Shown here in pieces: positions 55,119 through 64,000 of a stretch of 64,000 bases of DNA (position 1 is its first letter; every line of letters starts with the position of its first letter). Made by a program: the position numbers and the translations under genes. The stretch comes from Neofusicoccum parvum (lineage: Eukaryota; Ascomycota; Dothideomycetes; Botryosphaeriales; Botryosphaeriaceae): positions 1,798,001-1,862,000 of the forward strand of contig CP087214.1 of the NCBI GenBank assembly GCA_020912385.1, in the 5' to 3' direction. The notes beneath the pieces were generated by a model. It was not told the DNA's origin and did not search any database. It saw only the letters and a list, made by a program, of their open reading frames with translations.

Positions 55119-57075
55119 ATGGATTCCAAGGCAACACCCTCTCCCGAAATTTCGGAAATGCGATTCAACGGCCCTCAAGATGGAACCAAACCAAAGAACG
55201 ACTTCTATTGGCGTGGGCTGCGGTTGCCAAAGTATCGGACGCCCATGGTGCAGACTGCACTCGTCGGTCTCATTGCTTTCTCAACTGTGTAGGTAGAATC
55301 CACCAATTCTCCTGGATACCGGCTGACGCGATGCAGGGGAATGTCAAGCGCATTGGGGGGAGCAGGTGGAGGAGGACTTCTGAACACTTATCAGAGTACC
55401 AACGCTAATGTAGCCATCTACTCAAGTAAGGGTTCTCGGATTGCGTCCCTCTCAAATGCCTTGAGATAGTCACTGATATGTGTGTAGCCTTTGCTGCTCT
55501 CGCTTTCTTTGCGGGATCTCTTTACAACAAACTCGGCATTCGCATCTGCCTGATATTCGGTGGGTTTGGTTACGCATGCCTGTCATCGGCGTATCTTTGC
55601 ACAAAGCATATTGGCAACAGAGCTACACCTTTTATCGTTGTTGCTGGATGCATCGAGGGCCTCTCCGCCGCCATGGTATGGTTTCTTGACACTTCCACGG
55701 TGTTTAAATATACTGACCGCTCAAACAGCTCTGGACGGCACAAGGTGCTGTCACAATGGCTTATCCAACCGAAGACGAGAAAGGAAAGGCGTTCTCGTTA
55801 TTTTGGACAATGTACCAGTGTGGAGGCACCATTGGATCCATCATCCCGATTTGTCTGAACTGGAACTCAACACAGGGAAGCTTATCCGATGCAACGGTGC
55901 GTAACCTGCCTCACCACTTGTGGCCTGACTAATGGTATTGGGGCAGTATGCTGTTTTCATTACCATCCAACTCATCGGCGCTTTCGTCTGCCCTTGGCTG
56001 CTTCTCCCATCTGATCAGGTTGTTCGGTCCGACGGGACTCAGGTGGTTCTTCCACAGCATCCAACTTGGAAGTAAGCAACTGTGTTGCTACTCTGCGTGC
56101 AAATCAAGTACTTATGAGGGCGACAGGTCCGAGCTCACAGGTTTATACAAAACACTCATCGCAGACAAGTGGATCATCACCCTCTTCCCGCTATTCGCCG
56201 CTAGTAACTGGTTTTATACATATCAAGTGAATGACTTTACTGCACCACACTTTACTATCCGCACGCGGTCTTTCAATGGGCTTTGGTCCAATTTTTTCAA
56301 TATGGTGGTAAGGTCGATACATCCGGTTGGTAGCCGTAGCCTAATTTGAGTCAGGGTGTATGGTTCATGGGACTCTGTATGGACTTTAAGCCGAAGAAAT
56401 ATAACCGCAAGCTCCGCGCTCGCTGCGGACTGATATTTGTCTTTGTCTCCACAATCGGGATTTGGGTTAGTTGTTCCAATAGCTGGGCTCTCGTCAGCTG
56501 ACTCGTCTACAGGGCGGCGGATGGTATTTCGTCAAACCCAGCGGACCGTTCGAAATCCGGGGGGAGGTCCCCGATCCACTACTCGACGTGTGAGTCCCCG
56601 CGACCTATCCTAATCCCTCCTGTCTCCTCTTTCCTAACACGCCTGCAGCACTCAGTCATCCCGATATGCCCCATACATCATCATGTACATTTTCTACGCC
56701 TTTTACGACGGCGCATATCAGTCCTATGCCTACTGGCTGATGGGATCTCTCTCCAACAACTCCGAAAAGCTCGCCCGCTACTCCGGCTGGTACAAGTCCA
56801 TCCAGTCCGCAGCCGCGGCGGTGGTATGGCGCTTAGATGGCCTGAAGACGCCGTATCGGACCATGTATCTGAGTACGTGGATTTTCCTTAGCTGCGCCTG
56901 CGTGACGACTACGTATGTTAGTTTTTGCAGAGTGCAGGATCATTCGGATGACGAGGCGCGGGGGATGCACGGTGTAGACCCAGAAGTGATTGTGGGGTGT
57001 CAGGGAGTAGAAGGTGTACCGGTGGCGGAACACGAGAACAGGAAATCCGGTCTTAAGGTGGAGGCAAAGAACTAA
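55119..57075 (+). CDS. UNC93-like major facilitator transporter (9 exons)
   Basis: Exons 55119-55288, 55337-55425, 55488-55675, 55729-55896, 55947-56071, 56127-56307, 56355-56465, 56513-56589 and 56649-57075 give 511 aa; introns are 47-62 bp. About eleven to twelve hydrophobic segments. Family landmarks: WRGLRLPKYRTPMVQTALVG at the start of TM1, GMSSALGGAGGGG, GCIEGLSAAMLWTAQGAVTMAYPTEDEKGKAFSLFW, NWFYTYQVNDF and GWYKSIQSAAAAVVWRLDGLKTPY near the last helices. The tail is acidic and cytosolic. UNC93-like fungal MFS proteins are usually annotated as plasma-membrane or vacuolar transporters of unknown substrate. Context suggests it imports the compound oxidised by the DUF1479 neighbour, an inference only. 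Confidence 0.92.
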
Positions 57076-57634
57076 GAGTTGGCGTTTAATTTGTTAGAAG
57101 GCGAATATGAGCGGCGCAGAAAATGTTAGCCCAACCTCAGAGATGGTAATGGCCTACTTGATATCATGAAACATCCATCCTCTTAGCACATTCTCCAGGC
57201 ATATCTGCGGAGTTCTACATTTGAATATTTAGTGCAAACTATAGGGAATTTGTTGGAATTCACGTGTACCTAGATACTACATTAGGTATAGCGTCATGGT
57301 TGGGTATAAGTCGGGCACCTCTCCTGCCCCCCTCACCAACTCATGCCAAGAATCGTACTACATTCTGCACCGCGCCAATTTTCAACAGAATTGAAGCATT
57401 TGCCGGGATGGAAAGTTCAGTAAGCAATGCACAAAGCTTATCTGGAGAGATGCTTGGACTCCCTGCGCATCCGACTTGTTTATTAGGGCCACTCCCGTCC
57501 GTTCTGGTACGTCTCAAGGACGAGAGCGATCAGACCGTGATACAGATCGAGCCCGATTCGTGCATGTCAATCCAACGCAACGACAATGCACCATCATGCT
57601 CGAGGATTAGGCTAAAGCAGCCGATCTCTCCAGT
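57076..57634. other. Intergenic region, 559 bp
   Basis: Lies between the transporter and the helicase relic. It probably includes decayed 3' sequence of the relic on the minus strand, but no block could be recognised with confidence. Confidence 0.35.
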
Positions 57635-59262
57635 TCAGAGTTCTGGGAAATACTTAGAAATAAATATAGATTGGTATATGAGCAAGGGTTTAATAACACT
57701 AATCTGGGCCCTTGCAACCCCAGCGCGCTCAACCAGATGCTTGATGACCTCAGCGATGGCATCAACTCCGCCAGTGTTGCTGATAGAGTGGGTGTTGTCC
57801 TGCCTGTGGCTGATGCAGGCTACATCAAGGAAGAATTCTCTCTGGCCATCGTAATTGCTGTCGAGTGGGAGCGCTCGCTGCGATATCGCCTGGTTCACGT
57901 TGTTGACGAGGACTGGCGACGGCCTCGGGACAAACACCATTCGATCTTTCGCGTGGGCTAGCTTGTTGTACAGCTCCCCAAGCTCTGGCACCTGTCTGAA
58001 GTTTTCCTTCAGAGAGAACGTAGACCTCTCTGCGTTATCCGTGTTCAGGCGTTCCAGCGGGCAGAACGACAGCGCCGGAAAGTGCGTATTAACGGCCTCG
58101 GAGATGAAATGCGGCCGGCATTGGTTTGGATCACCGGCTATGACCACCGCCAGAACGCTCTGATGTGCCGCAACCAGCGGCAAACACAACTCCGCATCAG
58201 TGATAAGAGATGCTTCTTCGATGTCCGGATTGAATCCGGCGTCCACAACCGCCTCACAGCCATTCACAGACGCAACGACAACCTTGGCCTTCTTGATTTC
58301 ATGTGTCGAGCGCTGGCGGAGGGACCATGCCGAGATCTTCTCTCCTTGGAAGTCTGATTTGCCTTCCTCGTAGCCCAGGACTGATGCCCTGTTCTTGTAG
58401 GCGTTGACTATGCCTTGGGGATAGAAGCGGCAAATTTGATCGTGAGAGACTTCCTTCAAAGCCCTGCTCGCCAAGCAGTCCGCGGTGTTCTCCTCTTTGC
58501 AGACGAGCAGGGCTTTGAAGCCCGTGGCCAAGAGGCCCACCAGAGAAGCCAACAATACGTGTGTCTTGCCGGTTCCACCGCGGCCTTGCACCAGTGTGGT
58601 TGAGTTGATTGGCTTCCCGAAGATGATTGTGTCATACACTTCTCTCTGCATCTTGGAGAGGGTTGACCCCGCCGTAAGAAGCTTTTTCTGGATACGAAGT
58701 CCGGTTGGTTGATCGGCGGTCTGGGTGGTGCTTCTCCACTTGGAGAAAAGCGAGCATGGCTGCGGGCTGGACGCTGAACGTCCATTGGGGATGAGATTCT
58801 TGATGGAGAAAACCCCCATTGCCTGGTGGGCAGTCTGCCCAGCCATTGCCTGTAAACAGGCATCGTACTGTGCGCTGATTCTAGCGTCAATCCTTACGAG
58901 AAGTATGACGAGTTCGTACTCTGCAGTGCGAAGCTTATGAGGTACGGGTCTCTGCGGTGAAACGAATTCGAATTCGCTACCGTTAGGTCGAATTCGATGA
59001 ACAAACCCTGTCAATCTTGTAGCATTCGTACGCAAGGTGTCGGTCATTGGGAATGCCCCAGCCTCCGTGGCGATTCCTGGCAGGACCAGCGCTCCGTTGA
59101 CGAGGTTGTTTGTTCGGACAGTGACCATGAGGTTGTGGTTAAGGACCAGGATCCGCTGGCTACACCGAAGGTCAGAAAGGCAGGCAAAGTGAGGCAGCGC
59201 ACTTGGTACCTACCGTTGCAGGTCGGGAGAAAAGGCCGATGGCGCGGCCTCTGGTAAGCCAT
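57635..59262 (-). pseudogene. Superfamily 1 (UPF1-like) helicase fragment, truncated at both ends
   Basis: Exon 1 59262-59203 and exon 2 59155-57635 (47-bp intron, phase 0) would give 526 aa. Motifs seen: Walker A GRGGTGKTH; a degenerate motif II EEAS (normally DEAS/DEAG); motif III AGDPNQCRP; and NFRQ of motif IV. After ISVIKP (normally ISVITPY) the ORF stops, so motifs V and VI with the arginine finger are absent. The N-terminus starts at a conserved-looking LVLNHNLMVTVRTNNLVNG block, missing the rest of the N-terminal half. It cannot be an active helicase as it stands. SF1 helicases of this kind are expanded in some filamentous ascomycetes. Confidence 0.7.
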
Positions 59263-60060
59263 GTTGATGTGATGATGATCTGGGCAGAAGATCTGCCAAG
59301 GATGTCGGAGGAAAAGGCTTGAAGGTTCAGAAGGAAGGGCGTTTTAAAGTGCACTTCGAGGGTCCGCTATGGGGTCATGTGCTGTCTGCTGCACGTGAGC
59401 TTCTTGAAACGGCAGCTGCACTCCCTTCTAGAACGCGCAGCTGCCCTCTCTTCTGCTCAGAGCACGAGCTCGGCAACGGAATCATCCGCTGACGAGGGGC
59501 TCCTTCCATCCCAAGCACCCCGTGCAGGTGAGGCAGGCAAACATGTTGAAGCAAAGAAATGCGCAGAGCTCATCCGGACATCTCACTGGCAATCACACTC
59601 TTGACAGGCTCAGACGGAGAGTGTGGCAGGAGAAACGGTGACTGGATTTCGGTGGGGCTGGCCGGACTTGTTACTTGGCGTCAATGCAGGATTCCAGCAG
59701 CAACACCGACCAACATCTTCACGGACAGACAGCGAGATCCTGTCTATGCCACGGCCCGGAGCACTGACGTTGGGGGGGGGGGGGGACGTTTCATGAAACG
59801 CGGTTTCAGCCTGATCGGGAGTGGCTGTTGATTGGCGGGCAATTGCAAACGCGACAGGAGGCTTCAAGCGGTTCCAGGACCTCGCTTCCGCCGCGTCTTG
59901 CCCGCTTTGGTGGCCTTCCCCATCTTTGTTTAATTTATGCGTTCCCGAAACGCCGTGGCGATCACACATGCCCAGCTGGCATCCGCGACCTTCTTAATGC
60001 GCTCCCCGTCCGCTGCTGCTTCCAGAGCCCCAGCAGCTTTCCCTCGCGCCCGCCGGCAAC
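59263..60060. other. Intergenic region, 798 bp
   Basis: 5' flank of the helicase relic and promoter of the pectate lyase gene. Contains a run of 14 G residues at 59772-59785. CT-rich sequence occurs shortly before the ATG at 60061. Confidence 0.4.
59772..59785. repeat. Poly-G tract
   Basis: An uninterrupted G run of about 14, roughly 280 bp upstream of the pectate lyase start. Could be length-variable. Confidence 0.8.
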
Positions 60061-61439
60061 ATGCAGCTCCCATTGTCTTCTGCGCTTCTTCTTTTCTCGG
60101 CCCTGGTCTGGCCGGTGTTTTCAGCTCAGCTCGCGTTCCCCGGCGCCGAGGGCTTTGGACGGTACGCGACTGGTGGGAGAGGGGGAGAAATCTATGTCGT
60201 CGACAACCTCAACGATGACGGCCAGGGCTCGCTGAGAGATGCGATCTCACAGCCTGATCGCGTCATTGTGTTCGCCGTGGGCGGCACAATCAACATCACG
60301 GACCGCATGGTGGTCAGCAAGCGCGTCACCATTCTGGGGCAGACTGCGCCGGGGGACGGAAGTACGTAGCACCACACCGGATCACATGTGCCTGGCGGAT
60401 GCTAAGACCCTGACCCAGTCGCAACCTACGGAAATGGCTGGTCCTTCTCCAATGCCGACAACTCCATCGTGCGGTATATTCGCATCCGCATGGGCAAGCC
60501 TGGCGACTCCGGCAAGGACGCCATCACCATCGCCGAGGGCGCCAACATGATCTTCGACCACATTTCCGTCACCTGGGGCCGCGACGAGACCTTTTCAATC
60601 AACGGGGACGTGGCAAACATCACCATCCAGAACAGTATCATCGGCCAAGGCCTGGAGACTCACTCGTGCGGTGGCCTTATGCAGACCGAGGACGGTGGCA
60701 TCTCGCTCTTCCGTAACCTCTACATCGACAACAAGACCCGCAACCCCAAGGTCAAGGGCGTGAGTGTCGATCTGACCAAATTCAAAATACACTGGCTGAC
60801 GTATCCAAGGTCAACGACCTGACCAATTCGGTCATCTACAACTGGGGCGGCGGAGGCGGGTACATCGCCGGTGATTCGAGTGGGAAATCGTATGCGAACA
60901 TCGTCGGGAATTACTTCATCTCCGGACCCAGCACCAGCGTCACGGCATTCACCCGCGGAAACGAGAACTTCAACGGGTACGTGAAAGGGAACTTTTACGA
61001 TTCTGACAAGGACGGCGAGCTCAACGGCTCCGAGCTCGGCGAGTCTTCGTCCAACTACGGCGGCATGGTCCTTGTGGCCACCAAGTACGACTACCCTGCC
61101 CCCGAGAAGATACTGAGCGCTCCCGACGCCCTGGCTGCGGTCATCAAGGGTGCCGGTGCTTCTCTCAAGCGTGACAGCGTCGACAAGATCCTCATCGAGC
61201 AGGTACAGTCTTACGGCAAGGACGGTGCGCTCATTTCCGATGAGAAAGCCAGCCCGATGAACGGTCCGGGCTATCTTGCCCCTGGCACTACACCCAAGGA
61301 CACGGATGGCGACGGTATTCCAGACGATGCAGAGACAACCCTGGGAACTAGCCCATCGACAGCAGACTCGATGGTGATCAAGAATGGGTATGCGCAAGTG
61401 GAAAACTGGGCAAACAGCCTCGTACCTTCCAGCTATTAA
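60061..61439 (+). CDS. Secreted pectate lyase (polysaccharide lyase family 1 type)
   Basis: Three exons (60061-60361, 60419-60759, 60810-61439) give 423 aa. Signal peptide MQLPLSSALLLFSALVWPVFS; the mature start QLAFPGAEGFGRYATGGRGGE is typical of extracellular pectate lyases. Beta-helix rungs follow: NLNDDGQGSLRDAI, VVSKRVTILGQTAPGDG, IRIRMGKPGDSGKDAI and FDHISVTWGRDETFSI, the last with the conserved Asp/Asn and WGRDE calcium-site region. GQGLETHSCGGLM and NPKVKG, where the catalytic Arg is usually found, come next. The C-terminus carries DTDGDGIPDDAE, a calcium-binding Asp-rich loop of the thrombospondin-3 kind. It cleaves homogalacturonan by beta-elimination. Confidence 0.93.
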
Positions 61440-62112
61440 GGGCAAAAGGGGCTGTTTCGTTCATGTATATATCTTCCAGTAAGCTCGACGGAGCAGAACT
61501 TAAGCATCTACTGTCTATAATTGACCTCACAGCCACCAGACTCTTGTAAACCTGTCATACTTTTCAATCATCACGTCGATTCCTCGCGTCAAGAAGTCGC
61601 ACATTTTCAATTGAGAATAACGGTCATCACATTGCAATCCGACGCAGGACGTAAGAAACGCCGGCTTTGTCTACGTTGTCTCTGTTGCTACCACTGTGCA
61701 TTCATGACAGCCTACCCCTGCTTGTCTGTATGATAATACAAGACGAAGCGAAGTGACCTCACGGACCTATATCAGATATGAATCTCTTATCAGCTTCATC
61801 GATCGCCCCTTTTTGCTCTTTCGGCCAAACCGGCATTTTCAGACAACCATGAATGTCACGTCTCATCTATTTCCACCACCTTGGCAGTTCAACACGTTCT
61901 GCGGCAAATCTCCTGTCACACCACCTGTAAAAAATTAAGGCAACACGTTGAGGTGGAAAGGCTATTTGATTGTAGTTGAGAATTTTATTAATTTTTTTCA
62001 AGACCTTTACGTACAGCAGGCCGCATATTAGGTAAGGCCATCTAAATCGTGATCTATGATGAGAAAGGAAAAGTAGAGATCGTGTTTTTGTATATACCAA
62101 AGGAGGTCAAAA
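61440..62112. other. Convergent 3' flank, 673 bp
   Basis: AT-rich spacer between the pectate lyase gene and the membrane protein gene. No ORF with support. Confidence 0.4.
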
Positions 62113-63497
62113 TCACTCGCCACGAGCTCCACCCCACACCTTGGTGTGCATGCCGAAGCCGTTCTTCTGCTTCACGCCGGGCATGACTGTGCTCATGGTG
62201 CGCAATGGCCGGGTATCGCTGTCTTCGCCTAAGCTTGGGGCGCCAGAGGCCGGGGACGTAACGCTCTCAACCTCGACGGAGATTTCTTGCTGCTGGTGCA
62301 CGATGAGAGGGACATCTCGCTGGGGGTACTCTTCGGTGTCTTCGATGCCGACGCTGTTCAAGACCTTCTTGACAGGCATGCCGACACCGCCGCTCCGCAT
62401 GATTTCCCGGAGCTCGACATCGTCCTTGTCGTCTGGATAGTTGCTGCCGCTGTCGTGGTGCTTCTTCTTAAGATCCTCGACATCGGAGCTCGTCGTGGAA
62501 TGGGTTCGACCGTAAGTGTTGACCGAAGCACCAGCCTTGCCAGTCAGGGTGGGCTGAGCACGGTCGTTGTAGCCCCGGTTGAAGGCAGCTCCTCCCGAAG
62601 CAGTTGCGTTGGACCGGGAAACAGTGGCGATCAGGTCAGCCATGGACATTTCGATTTTGAGCTTGACAATGTAGGCGAGAGGGTGGAACTGCATGTAGAC
62701 GAAGGAGTTCTTCAGAGACATCATGCCTGATTTCTGGTAAGCGTGTTTTCGAGGAGTGGGCCTGGAGTGAGACTTACTGATGATGAGCACGTCCATGCTC
62801 AACGAGAAGCCGATGATGTAGATGTTGAACTTGACCAAAGACTCGTACTTCTTCAAGCCTTGGCGGACCAGGTTCTTCTGGACGATGCGGATGAAGTACC
62901 AGTTGAGAGCAGCGTCAACCAGGAGGTAGATGACCTTCTCGCAGCGGTCCCAGACCTCATTGAGGTGAATGTAGCTTTCAGATATCTGAAGGCGCGCGGG
63001 GATCCAGATACAGTAGACGGAGATGTTAATGGATGTGATCAAGACGGCAGTCCCGATCTTGATGTGCAAGGCTTTTCTCCGGTTGACAAGAAGCACCGAG
63101 ACTCTGTTGATAATAATCTGCAGGAGGAACTGGACCTGGAGCGCCCATGTTGTCACTGGGGCGGCGGGTCAGTGAGGTGCAGGAGTGGGAGGCGGAGTTG
63201 GTGCATACGGATGCTGAAGTAGAAAGCGAAGCTCGGAGCAATGAAGCCTCTCAGATGCAGCCAGCAGATGATACTGAAGCTGAGGCAGACGGAGATCTCC
63301 AGCCAGATCATCCAGATGTAGGGCGAGTTCAGTCTTGTGGCGCCATGCTTCTTGGTGACGTGGCGGGTCTGCTTGATGGCGGTCCAGACGGTCAGGAAGC
63401 CAAAGCCCAGGGTGAAGCCCCAGGTCAGGCTGGCGATGTTCATGTCATCCTGGGTGACTTCCTGGTTCTTGAAGTTTGGCGACAAGAGAGTGATCAT
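62113..63497 (-). CDS. Multi-pass membrane protein of unknown function (7-TM-like)
   Basis: Three exons (63497-63209, 63155-62778, 62726-62113) give 426 aa. ATG 63497 (MITLLSPNFKNQ) is the first in frame; the upstream extension uses non-ATG codons. About seven hydrophobic segments lie in the first 240 residues: LTWGFTLGFGFLTVWTAI, YIWMIWLEISVCLSFSIICWL, FIAPSFAFYFSI, ALQVQFLLQIIINRVSVLL, IGTAVLITSINISVYCIWI, YLLVDAALNWYFI and FNIYIIGFSLSMDVLIIS, with another at FVYMQFHPLAYIVKL. The remaining 180 residues are a polar, Ser/Asp/Lys-rich tail. The topology suggests a receptor or transporter, but no family is recognised. Intron 2 (51 bp) is a stop-free multiple of three. Confidence 0.82.
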
Positions 63498-64000
63498 GGT
63501 GGGCGGATGGAGGGAGTGACTGCGCACGAGGAGGATCGAGACGCTGCATCCTGGCCGGCGGTGGTGAGGAGTCTGCAGAGCTATATCTGCTGGAGGGAGT
63601 CTGCTCCTGAGGCCCGGGCGTGAGAGGGCGTTCTGGTGGCGCTGTAGCGCAGAGGCTAGCTGTGGCAGTCAGTGGTTCGTCCTTGGGTAGCGCCAACGGA
63701 CCCTCTGCCACCGTCGGCGGGTTCCTGGATTGCTTAGGGTCGGCGCCCAATGGGCAGGCTAGGGCGCGCGTCGGCAGCGCATCCTGGACTGCTCGACCGG
63801 AGGTTTTTGCAACGCTGCCACGCGTCGGGACTGCTGCAGTCAAGTGACGGCGGGCGTGGTGCGTGCTGCGGATTGAGACGCAGGCGACGCAGGCGACGCA
63901 GACGACGCAGACACGGCGCTGGACGGCGGAGCGGCGTCTCACCAGGGCCGGTGCTGGCGCTGGCGCTGACGCGGTGCGCGCGCGACAAGATTGCCTTGGG
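63498..64000. other. Promoter flank at the window end, 503 bp
   Basis: 5' flank of the membrane protein gene. Contains a short GC-rich tandem array near 63873-63913. No further ORF is supported. Confidence 0.4.
63873..63913. repeat. Short tandem array, unit about 9 bp
   Basis: Repeats of gacgcaggc/gacgcagac, three to four imperfect copies. Confidence 0.7.

Overview
This 64 kb window is nuclear DNA of a filamentous ascomycete (Pezizomycotina, perhaps Dothideomycetes). The reasons are many short introns of about 44-150 bp with GTRNGT donors and CTRAC-type branch sites, and families typical of these fungi: a HET-domain protein, a CFEM/PTH11-like receptor, a heme-thiolate peroxidase, a secreted GMC oxidoreductase, a GPI-type aspartic protease, a DUF5321-type mitochondrial protein and a fungal DUF1479 dioxygenase. 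Coding DNA is GC-rich and several intergenic stretches are visibly more AT-rich. There are no operons. I found no tRNA or rRNA gene, CRISPR array or intact transposon. Exon boundaries were worked out by hand from splice signals and reading-frame continuity. Where exons are listed, their summed length divides by three.

Layout. 1-10 kb: 3' end of an acidic protein gene cut by the window edge, a long gene-free stretch, a His-rich/coiled-coil protein, a disordered/helical protein with a 9-bp first exon, and 6-phosphogluconolactonase. 12-23 kb: a mitochondrial inner-membrane-type protein, a SET-MYND methyltransferase, a secreted GMC oxidoreductase and an eight-exon CFEM receptor. 24-28 kb: a secreted heme-thiolate peroxidase and a heavily frameshifted SDR relic. 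28.5-36.6 kb: a six-knuckle zinc-finger protein, a 113-aa membrane protein, kinetochore Nnf1, an N-terminally incomplete sulfite-oxidase-family gene and an F-box-like protein. 38.7-45 kb: a conserved-looking unknown, a 52-codon transmembrane ORF placed 2 nt before a HET-domain gene, a polytopic membrane protein and a hotdog thioesterase-like protein. 47.8-52.7 kb: a GPI-type aspartic protease convergent with an S1/P1 nuclease, and a charged nuclear-looking protein. 52.8-57.1 kb: a DUF1479 dioxygenase divergent from a nine-exon UNC93-like transporter. 57.6-64 kb: a truncated SF1 helicase relic, a secreted pectate lyase and a multi-pass membrane protein.

How the genes fit together. Most are unrelated neighbours. 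There is an excess of secreted or surface functions: peroxidase, GMC oxidase, aspartic protease, S1 nuclease, pectate lyase and CFEM receptor. That fits a plant-associated or saprotrophic life. The pair most likely to act together is DUF1479/UNC93, which shares one 676-bp promoter. The least expected architecture is the TM peptide ORF abutting the HET gene. I did not find a convincing wholly new multi-gene system; the findings list what deserves checking.
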